From NCBI GenBank assembly GCA_044339595.1, contig JBIIVF010000005.1:1-43245 (forward strand): a DNA stretch of 43,245 bases, written 5' to 3'. How positions within the stretch are numbered: the stretch's first letter is position 1; each line of letters opens with the position of its first letter. This document shows, piece by piece, positions 16,796 through 25,601 of this stretch. The stretch comes from CAZTGZ01 sp044339595 (GTDB lineage Bacteria; Bacteroidota; Bacteroidia; NS11-12g; UBA9320). Both the position numbers and the translations under genes were made by a program. The notes beneath the pieces were generated by a model that saw nothing but the letters and a program-made list of their open reading frames with translations, did not search any database and was not told the DNA's origin.

Positions 16796-18574
16796 ATGAT
16801 AGAATTAAAAATTCACAATGCGTTATCGAATGCATTGAAAACACTCTATAAAACTGATAATATATCAGCTAAAATCTTGCTCGAACCGACCGGTAAACAG
16901 CACGAAGGCGATTTTACTTTTGTCGTTTTCCCCTTTTTAAAACTATCCGGAAAATCACCGGAACATACCGCCCGGGAAATAGGAGAATTTGTTCAAAATT
17001 CAGTAGAGGAAATTTCAACTTTCAACGTAGTGAAAGGCTTTTTGAACTTCACTTTACGGGATCAATTTTGGATTGATTTTGTCGACAAAAACAAAGCCAA
17101 CCCACAATTCGGACAATCCGATGCCGGAAACGGGTCCAGAATCATCCTGGAGTATTCTTCACCCAATACCAACAAGCCTCAACATTTGGGACATGTCAGA
17201 AACAATCTGCTGGGGTTTAGTCTGAGCAAAATCCTCGAAAAATGCGGATATGAAGTGATTAAAGCCAATTTGATCAATGACAGGGGCATTCACATTTGCA
17301 AAAGCATGTTGGCATGGCAAAAATTCGGGAATGGAGAAACCCCTCAATCATCCGGCATAAAAGGAGACCACCTGGTGGGCAAATATTATGTGATGTCTGA
17401 CAAGGTTTATCGCGATGAAGTGGCCAACCTCATCAGTGAAGGATTGGATGAAGAAGTGGCAAAGAAACAAGCTCCATTCTTGCTTGAAGCGCAGGAAATG
17501 CTCAGAAAATGGGAGAATGAAGATCATGAAGTTGTAAAAATCTGGGAAACGATGAATCAATGGGTCTATGATGGATTTACACTTACATATGACCGGATGG
17601 GGGTGTCTTTTGACAAATATTATTACGAAAGCAATACGTATTTACTGGGTAAAGAGATTGTAGACGAAGGATTAAAAAACGGTACCTTCTTCACCAAATA
17701 TAACGGAAGCGTATGGGTAGACCTTACTAAAGATGGTTTAGACGAAAAACTCCTTCTTCGTTCTGATGGAACCTCAGTTTATATCACCCAGGATTTGGGT
17801 ACGGCCCAGTTGAAATATGATGAGTTCCAAATGGATCAGTCTATTTATGTAGTAGGCAACGAGCAAGATTATCATTTTAAAGTACTAAAGCTCATTCTAA
17901 ACAAATTGGGCAAACCTTATGCAAATGACATTCATCACCTATCTTATGGTATGGTAGATTTGCCTTCTGGCAGAATGAAAACCCGCGAAGGAACAGTGGT
18001 AGATGCGGATATGTTGATGGACGAAATGTATGAAACCGCAAAAAACAGAACCATCGAATTGGGCAAAACCGAGGGGATGAATGAACAAGAAATGCACGAT
18101 TTGTTCGAAATGATTGGTATGGGAGCTTTGAAATTCTTTTTGCTCAAGGTAGATCCAGTAAAACGTATTTTATTTGATCCAAATGAATCCATTGATTTTC
18201 AAGGGAATACAGGGCCATTTATTCAATATACCCACGCAAGGATTCAATCTATTTTGAGGGCAGCATCGAAAGCCGGTATTAAAATCGAAGGTGCACCGGA
18301 AAACCTATTGATGGAAGAAAAGGATGTGATTAAGCAATTGTCGCTTTACCCTTCAAAATGCAAAGAAGCAGCTAGAAGTTATAGCCCTTCTATCATTGCT
18401 GCGTATATTTTTGATTTGGCCAAAACATACAATAGATTCTATCATGATATTTCCATTTTAGGGGAAGTAGACCCGACTAAAAAGGGTTTCAGAATTACCT
18501 TGTCAAAACTGACCGGACAGGTAATTGCAGATGCCATGGGATTGCTCGGGATCAAGGTTCCGGAAAAGATGTAG
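16796..18574 (+). CDS. argS: arginyl-tRNA synthetase
   Basis: Class Ia synthetase attaching arginine to tRNA-Arg. The start is placed at ATG 16796 (MIELKIHNAL), giving 592 residues; an in-frame extension to 16748 lacks family resemblance. The N-terminal additional domain occupies about residues 1-100. The signature SSPNTNKPQHLGHVRNN contains the HIGH-type motif HLGH, GMVDLPSGRMKTREG stands where the degenerate KMSK loop of ArgRS lies, and the C-terminal DALR anticodon-binding domain begins near GPFIQYTHARIQSILR. The TAG stop directly abuts the stop codon of the converging cdd gene. Confidence 0.96.
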   Translation: MIELKIHNALSNALKTLYKTDNISAKILLEPTGKQHEGDFTFVVFPFLKLSGKSPEHTAREIGEFVQNSVEEISTFNVVKGFLNFTLRDQFWIDFVDKNKANPQFGQSDAGNGSRIILEYSSPNTNKPQHLGHVRNNLLGFSLSKILEKCGYEVIKANLINDRGIHICKSMLAWQKFGNGETPQSSGIKGDHLVGKYYVMSDKVYRDEVANLISEGLDEEVAKKQAPFLLEAQEMLRKWENEDHEVVKIWETMNQWVYDGFTLTYDRMGVSFDKYYYESNTYLLGKEIVDEGLKNGTFFTKYNGSVWVDLTKDGLDEKLLLRSDGTSVYITQDLGTAQLKYDEFQMDQSIYVVGNEQDYHFKVLKLILNKLGKPYANDIHHLSYGMVDLPSGRMKTREGTVVDADMLMDEMYETAKNRTIELGKTEGMNEQEMHDLFEMIGMGALKFFLLKVDPVKRILFDPNESIDFQGNTGPFIQYTHARIQSILRAASKAGIKIEGAPENLLMEEKDVIKQLSLYPSKCKEAARSYSPSIIAAYIFDLAKTYNRFYHDISILGEVDPTKKGFRITLSKLTGQVIADAMGLLGIKVPEKM

Positions 18575-19063
18575 TTATTCTGGCTTGTCTTCTTTCGGTA
18601 GCAACCGAAATGCAAAAGGCATAAATTGTTCTAGTCCGTTAGCAGAGAAAGTCCTTTCATGGGCGTGGAGCAATATTTCTATAGGGCTGCCTGATCGCTG
18701 TTCTGATTCTGATATCACCTGTAAGCAAGCACCGCAAGGGCATAACAAAAGGGGAACTTCAAACTGTTCAGAGATGGCAGTAACCGCCATTTTAAGAACT
18801 TTTGCATCGGGATATTGCGCACCGGCATAGAACAAGGCAACGCGTTCAGCACACAATCCACTTGGGAAAGCTGCATTTTCCTGATTATTCCCTTCTATGA
18901 TTATTTGGTTATCCAGCAGCACAGCGCATCCAACGTTAAAGTTCGAAAAAGGAGCGTAAGCACGCAGGGATGCGGCTTTCGACCTTTCTATAAGTTCGGT
19001 TTGTACATCGGTTAACGCATCAGGATCGATTTCATCAATGACCACTTGTTTTTGGAATTTCAT
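18575..19063 (-). CDS. cdd: cytidine deaminase
   Basis: Zinc enzyme deaminating cytidine and deoxycytidine to uridine in pyrimidine salvage. The 162-residue protein has Zn ligand C71 and proton-shuttling E73 in GLCAERVALF, further ligands C110 and C113 in CPCGACLQV, and substrate contacts in NFNVGCAVLL. It is a single-domain tetrameric-type CDA with a roughly 25-residue N-terminal extension. ATG 19063 is the only sensible start. Its stop lies back-to-back with the argS stop with no intervening base. Upstream is the repeat-rich gap 19064-19556. Confidence 0.93.
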   Translation of the reverse strand: MKFQKQVVIDEIDPDALTDVQTELIERSKAASLRAYAPFSNFNVGCAVLLDNQIIIEGNNQENAAFPSGLCAERVALFYAGAQYPDAKVLKMAVTAISEQFEVPLLLCPCGACLQVISESEQRSGSPIEILLHAHERTFSANGLEQFMPFAFRLLPKEDKPE

Positions 19064-19230
19064 GGGGTGAAGATCGTGAAAAAAATCTAAAGTTGTCTTT
19101 AGAACACCTAATGCGCAGATTTTAAGGGCTTAACCTACTTTTAAGTATCAGCAAGCTGAACTGAAAACAAGACAGTTATGGCGTTGAGAGTCTTTTGATT
19201 ATATCTGAATTGACATTCTTAAAATATATC

Positions 19231-19303
19231 CATTATACCACCCCTCCGGGATTCAGTTCCCTATTGCTTCATGTTGCTTACAATCATTCCAACCCTTCGG
19301 GTT
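19231..19303 (-). repeat. hairpin module of a Bacteroidota intergenic repeat, copy A
   Basis: On the minus strand it reads AACCCGAAGGGTT, then AATGATTGTA within about 38 bases of spacer, then ATCCCGGAGGGGTGGTATAA. The core AACCC-ttc-GGGTT (19291-19303) is a perfect hairpin. It is the reverse-oriented counterpart of copy B. Confidence 0.6.
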
Positions 19304-19384
19304 TGCTGCATTTTCAAAGAATAGGGATACTCTAAAGTTGTAATTCGATTGAAAATAATGAGATTAAATGTGTTGAAGCAAAAA

Positions 19385-19460
19385 AATCCTGAAGGGATGA
19401 AATGATTGTAGAATTGAAGGAATGAATATGAACAACCCCGAAGGGGTGATATAAAATGGG
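19385..19460 (+). repeat. hairpin module of a Bacteroidota intergenic repeat, copy B
   Basis: It reads AATCCTGAAGGGATG, then AATGATTGTA in a 36-base spacer, then ACCCCGAAGGGGTGATATAA. It shares with copy A the order hairpin, AATGATTGTA, hairpin ending GGGGTGrTATAA. I recall very similar text in intergenic regions of many Bacteroidota, where it is often mis-called as small hypothetical proteins. Confidence 0.6.
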
Positions 19461-19569
19461 AAAATTGAAGTCCAATTGCTGATTTGGGGCGCATACCCTT
19501 ATATCATATTCGACTCCGGTCCTAAAACTAAATAGGCCTTTAATGCATCGCTTCAAATGTCCAATAGCG

Positions 19570-19577
19570 TAACTTTG
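19570..19577 (+). promoter_or_regulatory. -7 box before the saccharopine dehydrogenase
   Basis: TAACTTTG (followed by C) matches TAnnTTTG exactly. It lies inside the frame that would open at ATG 19557, so if it is used, translation must begin downstream; GTG 19596 is then the first candidate, about 12 bases after the expected transcription start. No TTG is seen at the -33 distance. Confidence 0.45.
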
Positions 19578-19595
19578 CGAGAAATTCAACATCCC

Positions 19596-20939
19596 GTGAA
19601 ACGAATACTCATCATCGGTACAGGTCGGTCAACAGCCCATCTCATTCAATACCTCGCTCAAAAAGCGGAAGCTATGGATTGGTTTATCACTTTGGGGGAT
19701 GTAAACCTCGAATTGGCCAAGAGTCGATTGATCAATGATCGCATGCATGCGATATTTTTGGATATCTCTGATTTAGGGCATACCGAAATGCAAATTCAGG
19801 ATTCAGACATCGTTGTGAGTATGTTGCCGGCACACATGCATTTTCCGGTTGCTCGCCTCTGCCTGAAACATCGAAAGCATTTGGTTACGGCTTCCTATCT
19901 GAGCGATGAAATGAAAACGCTCCACAAAGAAGTGGAATTAAAAGGTTTGACCTTTTTGAATGAAATGGGACTAGATCCCGGGATTGATCACCTATCGGCC
20001 ATGAAAGCACTGGATGAAATTCGAGGACAAGGTGGTCATATATCTGATTTTGAGAGTTTTACCGGAGGTTTAATCGCGCCCGGATATGATCAGAATCCAT
20101 GGCAATATAAATTCACCTGGAACCCGAGAAATGTTGTCTTGGCCGGTCAAGGCGGGGCCGTTAAGTTCATTCAGGAAGGACAGTATAAGTATATCCCCTA
20201 TCACAAAATATTCAGAAGAACAGAAATTATCGATATTCCGGGATATGGAAAGTTTGAAGGGGTAGCCAACCGAGATTCACTAAAATATCGAGAAACCTAT
20301 GGCTTGGAAGATGTAAAAACGATGTATCGCGGGACCTTCAGAAGGCCTGGATTTTGCAAGGCCTGGAGTTGTTTTGTAGACCTTGGTGCCACCGACGACA
20401 CCTATGAGCTCGATTGTGAGAACATGACCTATCGCGACTTTATCAATACCTTTCTGGCCTATCATCCCACGGATTCAGTGGAGCTGAAGTTACGTCAATA
20501 TTTAAGGATTGACCAAGATGATGTGACCCTTTGGGAAAAATTGGAATGGTTAGGAATTTTTGAAAAGACCCCCATTGGATTAAATAAAGCAACACCTGCT
20601 CAAATTCTACAAAAGCTCCTGGAAGAAAAATGGAAACTGAAAGAGGGTGACATTGACATGATTGTGATGTGGCATAAAATCACTTATCAAAAAGGAAAAG
20701 AAACCCGAATCAAAGAAATGTCTTTGGTTTCAATGGGAGAAGATGACAATTTTACGGCCATGTCTAAAACGGTTGGATTGCCCCTTGCCATGGCCACAGA
20801 ACTCATCCTGAATGGAACGATTAACCGCAAAGGCAGCATCCTGCCCGTAACGCCGGATATTTATGAACCGGTTTTGGCGTTGCTTAAAAAGGAAGGAATT
20901 GAATTTACTGAAAAGGAAGTATCTATTTCAGATCAATGA
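19596..20939 (+). CDS. saccharopine dehydrogenase (glutamate-forming type)
   Basis: Oxidoreductase with an N-terminal Rossmann domain (KRILIIGTGRSTAHLIQYL) and the long saccharopine dehydrogenase C-terminal domain (NEMGLDPGIDHLSAMKALDEI, SFTGGLIAP, NPWQYKFTWNPRNVVLAGQGGA, YRGTFRRPGFCKAWSCFVDLG). This is the LYS9-like type, which splits or forms saccharopine with glutamate; in bacteria it usually serves lysine breakdown. GTG 19596 puts the glycine-rich loop at the very N-terminus as is usual, and it agrees with the -7 box at 19570; ATG 19557 would add 13 unremarkable residues and cannot be excluded. The last 17 bases overlap the 3' end of the opposing DUF4249 gene. Confidence 0.9.
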   Translation: MKRILIIGTGRSTAHLIQYLAQKAEAMDWFITLGDVNLELAKSRLINDRMHAIFLDISDLGHTEMQIQDSDIVVSMLPAHMHFPVARLCLKHRKHLVTASYLSDEMKTLHKEVELKGLTFLNEMGLDPGIDHLSAMKALDEIRGQGGHISDFESFTGGLIAPGYDQNPWQYKFTWNPRNVVLAGQGGAVKFIQEGQYKYIPYHKIFRRTEIIDIPGYGKFEGVANRDSLKYRETYGLEDVKTMYRGTFRRPGFCKAWSCFVDLGATDDTYELDCENMTYRDFINTFLAYHPTDSVELKLRQYLRIDQDDVTLWEKLEWLGIFEKTPIGLNKATPAQILQKLLEEKWKLKEGDIDMIVMWHKITYQKGKETRIKEMSLVSMGEDDNFTAMSKTVGLPLAMATELILNGTINRKGSILPVTPDIYEPVLALLKKEGIEFTEKEVSISDQ

Positions 20940-21828
20940 TTTTTTGGTAAAATCGATATCCACTAAAGATCCCATGCCCGTTTTCAATATTGTCTTCCGG
21001 ATTAAAATTGGTAGAAAAAGGTCCACCGTAATTTCTCGAATTTTTCAAAATACCTAAATAATATTGGTAACAAGGGTCATTGACAGACTTCAGGTAAACC
21101 ATTAATTTACTGGAGACCGATTTATTTCCACCTTCGAGCAACGAAACCCGATCAATCATCACATTCAATAAGTACTGCTGTCCATCAAAAAATTCATCCT
21201 CGAACATTTCAAAATTCAATACATTCCCCCTGAGGCTATTGCTGATTTCGAAAATATTATTGCTGCTTATAATTGACATAGGGTGCCAAGCGGTAACACT
21301 GTCAATCACTTGTGTTTTTTCATTCAGTTGGTAGTGTGTAGAATATTCGAGCAACCGCAAAATATATCGGTTTTCGCTGTTTGCAGGATCATTGAGTTTC
21401 AGTTTTAAATCCAACCTGTTTGCAGGACCTGTGACGGTATCGACGCTTGCTTTCAGAGAATCTGAAGGGATGAGATCGCGGGACCGAATATTTTTACCAT
21501 CTGATGTTCGTATATCGAGTCTGTAAGGCATTCCCTCCTTCGGATACTCCGTCGAACGATAATGGCCATTCGATGTATGAACAAGTTGTATGATATTGCC
21601 TAACGAATCCAATATCACCACTTCTGCATCCGAAATGACCTTGTTTTGGAAACCGGTTTGCATGATGTCCGAACTCAATCCAAGGAGTACATGAAAAACA
21701 GAATCAGTTGTAAAATGACTTTGCACGACCACCTCGGGCGTATTTTTGAAACCATCAAAATCCAATTCCTTATCACAGCCTATGAAGAGAACCGAAAGGA
21801 ATATGATATAGACCTTCATTCTGCTCAT
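20923..21828 (-). CDS. DUF4249 lipoprotein
   Basis: A 301-residue exported protein with lipoprotein signal (MKVYIIFLSVLFIGCDKE; Cys after FIG) and the DUF4249 arrangement: EVVVQSHFTTDSVFHVLLG, DAEVVILDSLGN, GHYRSTEYPKEGMPYRLDI, and a Pro-rich C-terminal half ending in the GGPFSTNFNPEDNIENGHGIFSGY stretch that is typical of the family. DUF4249 proteins are encoded right after TonB receptors with a carboxypeptidase-like domain in Bacteroidota, presumably as surface partners; the substrate is unknown. The start overlaps the receptor's stop by four bases (ATGA). A second ATG at 21819 is equally possible. Confidence 0.88.
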   Translation of the reverse strand: MSRMKVYIIFLSVLFIGCDKELDFDGFKNTPEVVVQSHFTTDSVFHVLLGLSSDIMQTGFQNKVISDAEVVILDSLGNIIQLVHTSNGHYRSTEYPKEGMPYRLDIRTSDGKNIRSRDLIPSDSLKASVDTVTGPANRLDLKLKLNDPANSENRYILRLLEYSTHYQLNEKTQVIDSVTAWHPMSIISSNNIFEISNSLRGNVLNFEMFEDEFFDGQQYLLNVMIDRVSLLEGGNKSVSSKLMVYLKSVNDPCYQYYLGILKNSRNYGGPFSTNFNPEDNIENGHGIFSGYRFYQKIIDLK

Positions 21829-24434
21829 TTGAATTGGGCTGAAAATGAAACGGATGGCAAAACGGGCAAAAGACTGCGCAATTTTAAAACCCTTTCACCA
21901 TTTTCAGCATATCCGAAATAAAGGTAATATGGGTTGTATTGATTATAGACATTAAAAACACCGAAATCCCATACCACATGCCCCCATTTCTTGGTAATGG
22001 TTTTATTAAAACTCACATCTAACCTGTGATAGGCAGGCATTCGATAATTGTTTCTATTTCCTAAAAGTTCAATGGGATAGGAGTTCCCCTCCAGATCTAT
22101 CACATATTGATTTTCTGGTATTGTAACCGGATTTCCGGACAAATAGACCCAATTTAGACTTCCATTCCACTTTTGACTAAAAGCTCTTGTTGCAACAAAA
22201 GTGATCTGATGTCTTCTGTCATATTTAAAAGGGAACATCTCTCCACCATTGATCTCACTAAATGTGCGGTCCGATTTACTTAAAGCATAACTTAGCCAAA
22301 GGGTATTTTTTTTATCCTGATATCGTATCATTTGCTCGACACCCTGAATTTGACCATTTCCGGTGGTTAATTCCTTCTCCCAATTACCAGAAGCAAGAAT
22401 GATATTGGCTCCATCTCTGAATTCGAGCAACTCATTTTGTTTCTTCAAATAAACATCTGCATGGTATTCCCATTTATTGAGATGAACAAAAAAACCGGTG
22501 CTGGCTTGCCAAGATGAAAATGGCTTTAAATTGCCGGTTACCGGGAGCCAAATGTCGAAAGGTAAACCTAAATTATTGTTGGGCAATAGATGGATAAACT
22601 GCACCATTCGCGAGCAGTCTATGAGCCATGACACGTTCTTTCCTAGCTTAATTTCAGATGCAAACCGAGGCTGTAAGGCCTTCAATTGTTTTTGCTGAAA
22701 AAGGTAAAAAGCCTGATGAAGACCGGTTTCCAAAACAACATTTTTTCCGGGTTTATACGTATGAGATGCAAAAAGGTTAATTTCTACACTTTGGATATGC
22801 GGAATACCATTAAATGTATCAATGCTGATTTTGTCAGAATTTTCAAAGAAATATGAATTTCTCCCGGGTTCAAATTGATGCAAAATGGCCACTGCTCCCG
22901 CGCTCAGATGATGTTTTTCATTCAATTGAAAATTTGATTCTGACCTTAAACCTATATCTCTGATTCCGGAAAGGTATTCGAGGTTGTAAGTGGTGGCTAC
23001 TGTTTTTTGATTTAGGATAATCTCAGATCGGTAATAATCATTGTAGCGCACCTGATAATCGGTAAAAAATGCTGAAACATGGTGCAGAGATTTGCTTTTG
23101 GGCGCAAAGGTCCATTTTACTTGGCCGGTATTGCTGTTCCAACGCAATTTAAAGGAGCTCAACTCTTTTAATCCATTGCTGTCTTTGATTTCAAGATTAT
23201 TTCTGATGCCTCCTTGGTCAGAACCGCTGTACATAGAAACCTGGATAAAGCTGTGTGGATTAAAGTGGTGCAAGCACTTAAAGTTGATATCGAAGAAAAA
23301 ATAACCGGGCTCTGTTTCGAAGCCTTGAAGAAGTCCTGTTTTTCTGATTCCGTTCAACCACAAATCAGAATAAGACCTTCGGGCCGATAACAGAAAACTG
23401 CTTTTGCCTTTGATAATCGGTCCTTCTATCTCCGCACCAATCATCAGCACACTCAGATTTGCCTTCCCTTTATACAAACTCATGTTCCCATTGCGGGTTT
23501 TAACGTCCATCACCGATGAGAGACGTCCACCATAATTCGCAGGAAAAGCATCTTTATAGACTTTCATCGATTGCAGCATGCTCCCATCCAAAACAGACAC
23601 CAATCCAAAAAGATGACTGGGATTATAATTCGGCACACCATCTATTAGCATAAGGTTTTGATCGGGGCCTCCTCCCCTCACAATAATGCCGGGACTGATG
23701 TCTCGCATGCTATGTATTCCGGGCAAAAAACCAATATTGTTGAGTGCATCAGAATTCCCCAAGAGGGAGGGTAATTTACTTCTGATTTCATCATTAAAAA
23801 CGAAATATTGGCCATGCTGACGATAAAAAACGCTGTCCTTTTTCCCGGTAATAACGGCTTCTCCCAATGAAACGCCAGGGTTTAAATAAACATTGAGCAC
23901 TTTATCTCCCGGCTTTCTGATTTTAAATAGGAATGGTTCGTATCCACTGTAAACGAAAAGCACACTCCCCGTATCGAAATCGAGATGCATGATAAAATGA
24001 CCTTCGTCATCTGCATAAACTGTTTTGCCCGTATGAACGTCTAAAAGCAGTGCGGATGGCAAAATATCGTAAGATTCATTATCACGGACAAAACCGCTTA
24101 AAACCATTCCCTTTGATTTATGAACGGCCTGTAAAACGACAATAGAATTGCCTAAATACTTGTAATTGAGCCTTTGATCAACACAAATTTGGTTAATCAT
24201 ATCTTCTATCTTGATGGAATCTACCACCGAATATTTCTGATTAGACCTTAAATCCTGATTCCGAAAATTATATCGAACCTTATTTTGAAAATGGCTTGAT
24301 TGAAGCCATTCGATGGCACTGCCTTTAAAAGGACCGTAATAATAGGCATTCAAAGGATAGTCCTGTGCCTGCAGATTTTTACTAAATCCAAAGAAGCATA
24401 AATAAAGAAATAAAATCGAGACGAATGCCTTCAT
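21825..24434 (-). CDS. TonB-dependent receptor with STN signalling domain
   Basis: An 869-residue outer-membrane receptor: signal peptide (1-23, ending LQAQD), an STN-like domain (about 35-102, IKIEDMINQICVDQRLNYKYLGNSIVVLQ), carboxypeptidase-regulatory-like domain (about 109-190), plug (about 205-320, with GIIVRGGGPDQNLMLIDGVPNYNPSHLFGL) and a beta-barrel ending SVSFSAQFK. The STN domain is the part that contacts FecR-type anti-sigma factors in transducing receptors, and such a factor is encoded immediately upstream with an ECF sigma factor. The substrate is not evident. DUF4249 follows with ATGA coupling. The gap to fecR is 14 bases. Confidence 0.92.
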   Translation of the reverse strand: MKAFVSILFLYLCFFGFSKNLQAQDYPLNAYYYGPFKGSAIEWLQSSHFQNKVRYNFRNQDLRSNQKYSVVDSIKIEDMINQICVDQRLNYKYLGNSIVVLQAVHKSKGMVLSGFVRDNESYDILPSALLLDVHTGKTVYADDEGHFIMHLDFDTGSVLFVYSGYEPFLFKIRKPGDKVLNVYLNPGVSLGEAVITGKKDSVFYRQHGQYFVFNDEIRSKLPSLLGNSDALNNIGFLPGIHSMRDISPGIIVRGGGPDQNLMLIDGVPNYNPSHLFGLVSVLDGSMLQSMKVYKDAFPANYGGRLSSVMDVKTRNGNMSLYKGKANLSVLMIGAEIEGPIIKGKSSFLLSARRSYSDLWLNGIRKTGLLQGFETEPGYFFFDINFKCLHHFNPHSFIQVSMYSGSDQGGIRNNLEIKDSNGLKELSSFKLRWNSNTGQVKWTFAPKSKSLHHVSAFFTDYQVRYNDYYRSEIILNQKTVATTYNLEYLSGIRDIGLRSESNFQLNEKHHLSAGAVAILHQFEPGRNSYFFENSDKISIDTFNGIPHIQSVEINLFASHTYKPGKNVVLETGLHQAFYLFQQKQLKALQPRFASEIKLGKNVSWLIDCSRMVQFIHLLPNNNLGLPFDIWLPVTGNLKPFSSWQASTGFFVHLNKWEYHADVYLKKQNELLEFRDGANIILASGNWEKELTTGNGQIQGVEQMIRYQDKKNTLWLSYALSKSDRTFSEINGGEMFPFKYDRRHQITFVATRAFSQKWNGSLNWVYLSGNPVTIPENQYVIDLEGNSYPIELLGNRNNYRMPAYHRLDVSFNKTITKKWGHVVWDFGVFNVYNQYNPYYLYFGYAENGERVLKLRSLLPVLPSVSFSAQFK

Positions 24435-24448
24435 AGCATCCGGTAAAA

Positions 24449-25378
24449 CTACTGCTTTAGTTCAATATATCCGGAATGTTCTTCGATGGTTGTGGCGGTC
24501 AATTCGGTTAAAATTAACAAAACATCCTCTTTTGATAATCCCTCAGCATTCAGGGTATAGCGAAGATTTTTATAGTTTTCAGGATAAAGGATGCTGATAT
24601 CATGTCGTTTTTCGATGTTACGAATTATGTAAGACAAGGGTGCATTCGAAAATTCCAAGGGAAAATATCCTGTAGAGTTGTCAGGGAGCAAGTCAGACTT
24701 TTTGATGGTCTTATCTTTGACAAGAAATGATTCACCCGAACTTAATTTCCACTGATTCTTTCCGTAAATAACTTGCAAAGTTCCGCTGTACAAAGAAATA
24801 TTCGGTTGTTTCCCGGATGTATTCATCCTAAAGCGAGTGCCTGTAACCAAAATATCGAAATCATCCATTTCAACTTTGAAAGGGTGTGAAGGATCTTTTT
24901 GTACGATGAAAGTGATATCGCCACTGGCCACCAATTCGCGCGATTCTTTAAAGTTTTGTGGGTTGTATCGAACCGATGAACCCAGATTTAGAATCAAGGA
25001 AGACCCATCTTCTAATTCGATCAATCGAGGCTCTGAAGTTGCTACAATTTCTGTTTTGCTACCATTTTCTATCCAAACCTTTACCCCAACACCCATCATC
25101 ACCAAAAAGGCAATGGAAGCGGCAATGGCGGTCAAGTATCTTATAGAAATCGATTTCACCCTTGGCTGGATTTTTTGATCCATATCTGCCCAAGATTGGT
25201 TCGTCATTTCAGCTTCCGGATATATATAGACGGAAGCAGCGTTGTAAATTTCATTTAACAAGGCAAATTCTGCTGCGAGTTCAGTTTCATTGTTCAACCT
25301 TTGCTCCAATGCACGCGCCTCCGAATCCTTTAAAAGACCTTCGAGATATTGAATCAATATGTCTGTATTCTGATTCAA
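24449..25378 (-). CDS. FecR-family anti-sigma factor
   Basis: A 309-residue inner-membrane regulator: N-terminal cytoplasmic helical region (1-78, DILIQYLEGLLKDSEARALEQRL), one membrane segment (about 81-103, YLTAIAASIAFLVMMGVGVKVW), a periplasmic FecR domain (RLIELEDGSSLILNLGSSVRYNP, FIVQKDPSHPFKVE, ILVTGTRFRMN) and the DUF4974-type C-terminal domain (FSNAPLSYIIRNIEKRHDISI). It receives the signal from the receptor and controls the ECF sigma factor. The only usable start is TTG 25378, one base after the TAA of the preceding small ORF; a stop lies in frame a few codons upstream and no ATG or GTG lies between. Confidence 0.88.
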   Translation of the reverse strand: MNQNTDILIQYLEGLLKDSEARALEQRLNNETELAAEFALLNEIYNAASVYIYPEAEMTNQSWADMDQKIQPRVKSISIRYLTAIAASIAFLVMMGVGVKVWIENGSKTEIVATSEPRLIELEDGSSLILNLGSSVRYNPQNFKESRELVASGDITFIVQKDPSHPFKVEMDDFDILVTGTRFRMNTSGKQPNISLYSGTLQVIYGKNQWKLSSGESFLVKDKTIKKSDLLPDNSTGYFPLEFSNAPLSYIIRNIEKRHDISILYPENYKNLRYTLNAEGLSKEDVLLILTELTATTIEEHSGYIELKQ

Positions 25379-25379
25379 A

Positions 25380-25601
25380 TTAATTTTGAGGATGTTGGTT
25401 TACCATGTTTTGAACCAATTGTTTAAAATGTTGTAAAGTGGCTTTGTTTTGATCGCTTTCAGACAACCATTGCAATACCAAACCTTTCTCTTCCTTTGAA
25501 CTAACATTCAGGATAAATCGGGTCAGGGGGTTTCCATTTAAATATTCCATCAGTGAGAATTTAAACCTAATACACCCGAAGTTGCGTTTCCCCCTATTCA
25601 T
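25380..25601 (-). CDS. 73-residue anti-sigma-like small protein
   Basis: A short protein lying exactly between sigma factor and FecR genes, starting by ATGA overlap with the sigma stop and ending two bases before the FecR start. Its sequence LTRFILNVSSKEEKGLVLQWLSESDQNKATLQHFKQLVQNM resembles the N-terminal sigma-binding region of Bacteroidota FecR proteins (L..F......E...V..WL..S..N......F..L). There is no membrane segment. It may be a free-standing anti-sigma or sigma-modulating module; the resemblance is by eye and could be wrong. A shorter form could start at ATG 25550, but the coupled start at 25601 is favoured by spacing. Confidence 0.6.
   Translation of the reverse strand: MNRGKRNFGCIRFKFSLMEYLNGNPLTRFILNVSSKEEKGLVLQWLSESDQNKATLQHFKQLVQNMVNQHPQN

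Larger units (their letters stand above)
19064..19556. other. repeat-rich intergenic region
   Basis: A gap of almost 500 bp. Apart from the inverted module pair (19231-19460) I see a small CTAAAG/CTTTAG hairpin (19088-19101) and nothing coding. The minus-strand frames that cross it (19261-19494 and 19332-19592) translate the repeat itself and have no other support. Confidence 0.6.

Noticed and set aside
19261..19592. Minus-strand small ORFs (77 and 86 residues) in the repeat-rich gap
   Set aside because: They translate the hairpin repeat modules themselves (YHPFGVV, PSGF) and overlap a promoter; such frames are common artefacts.
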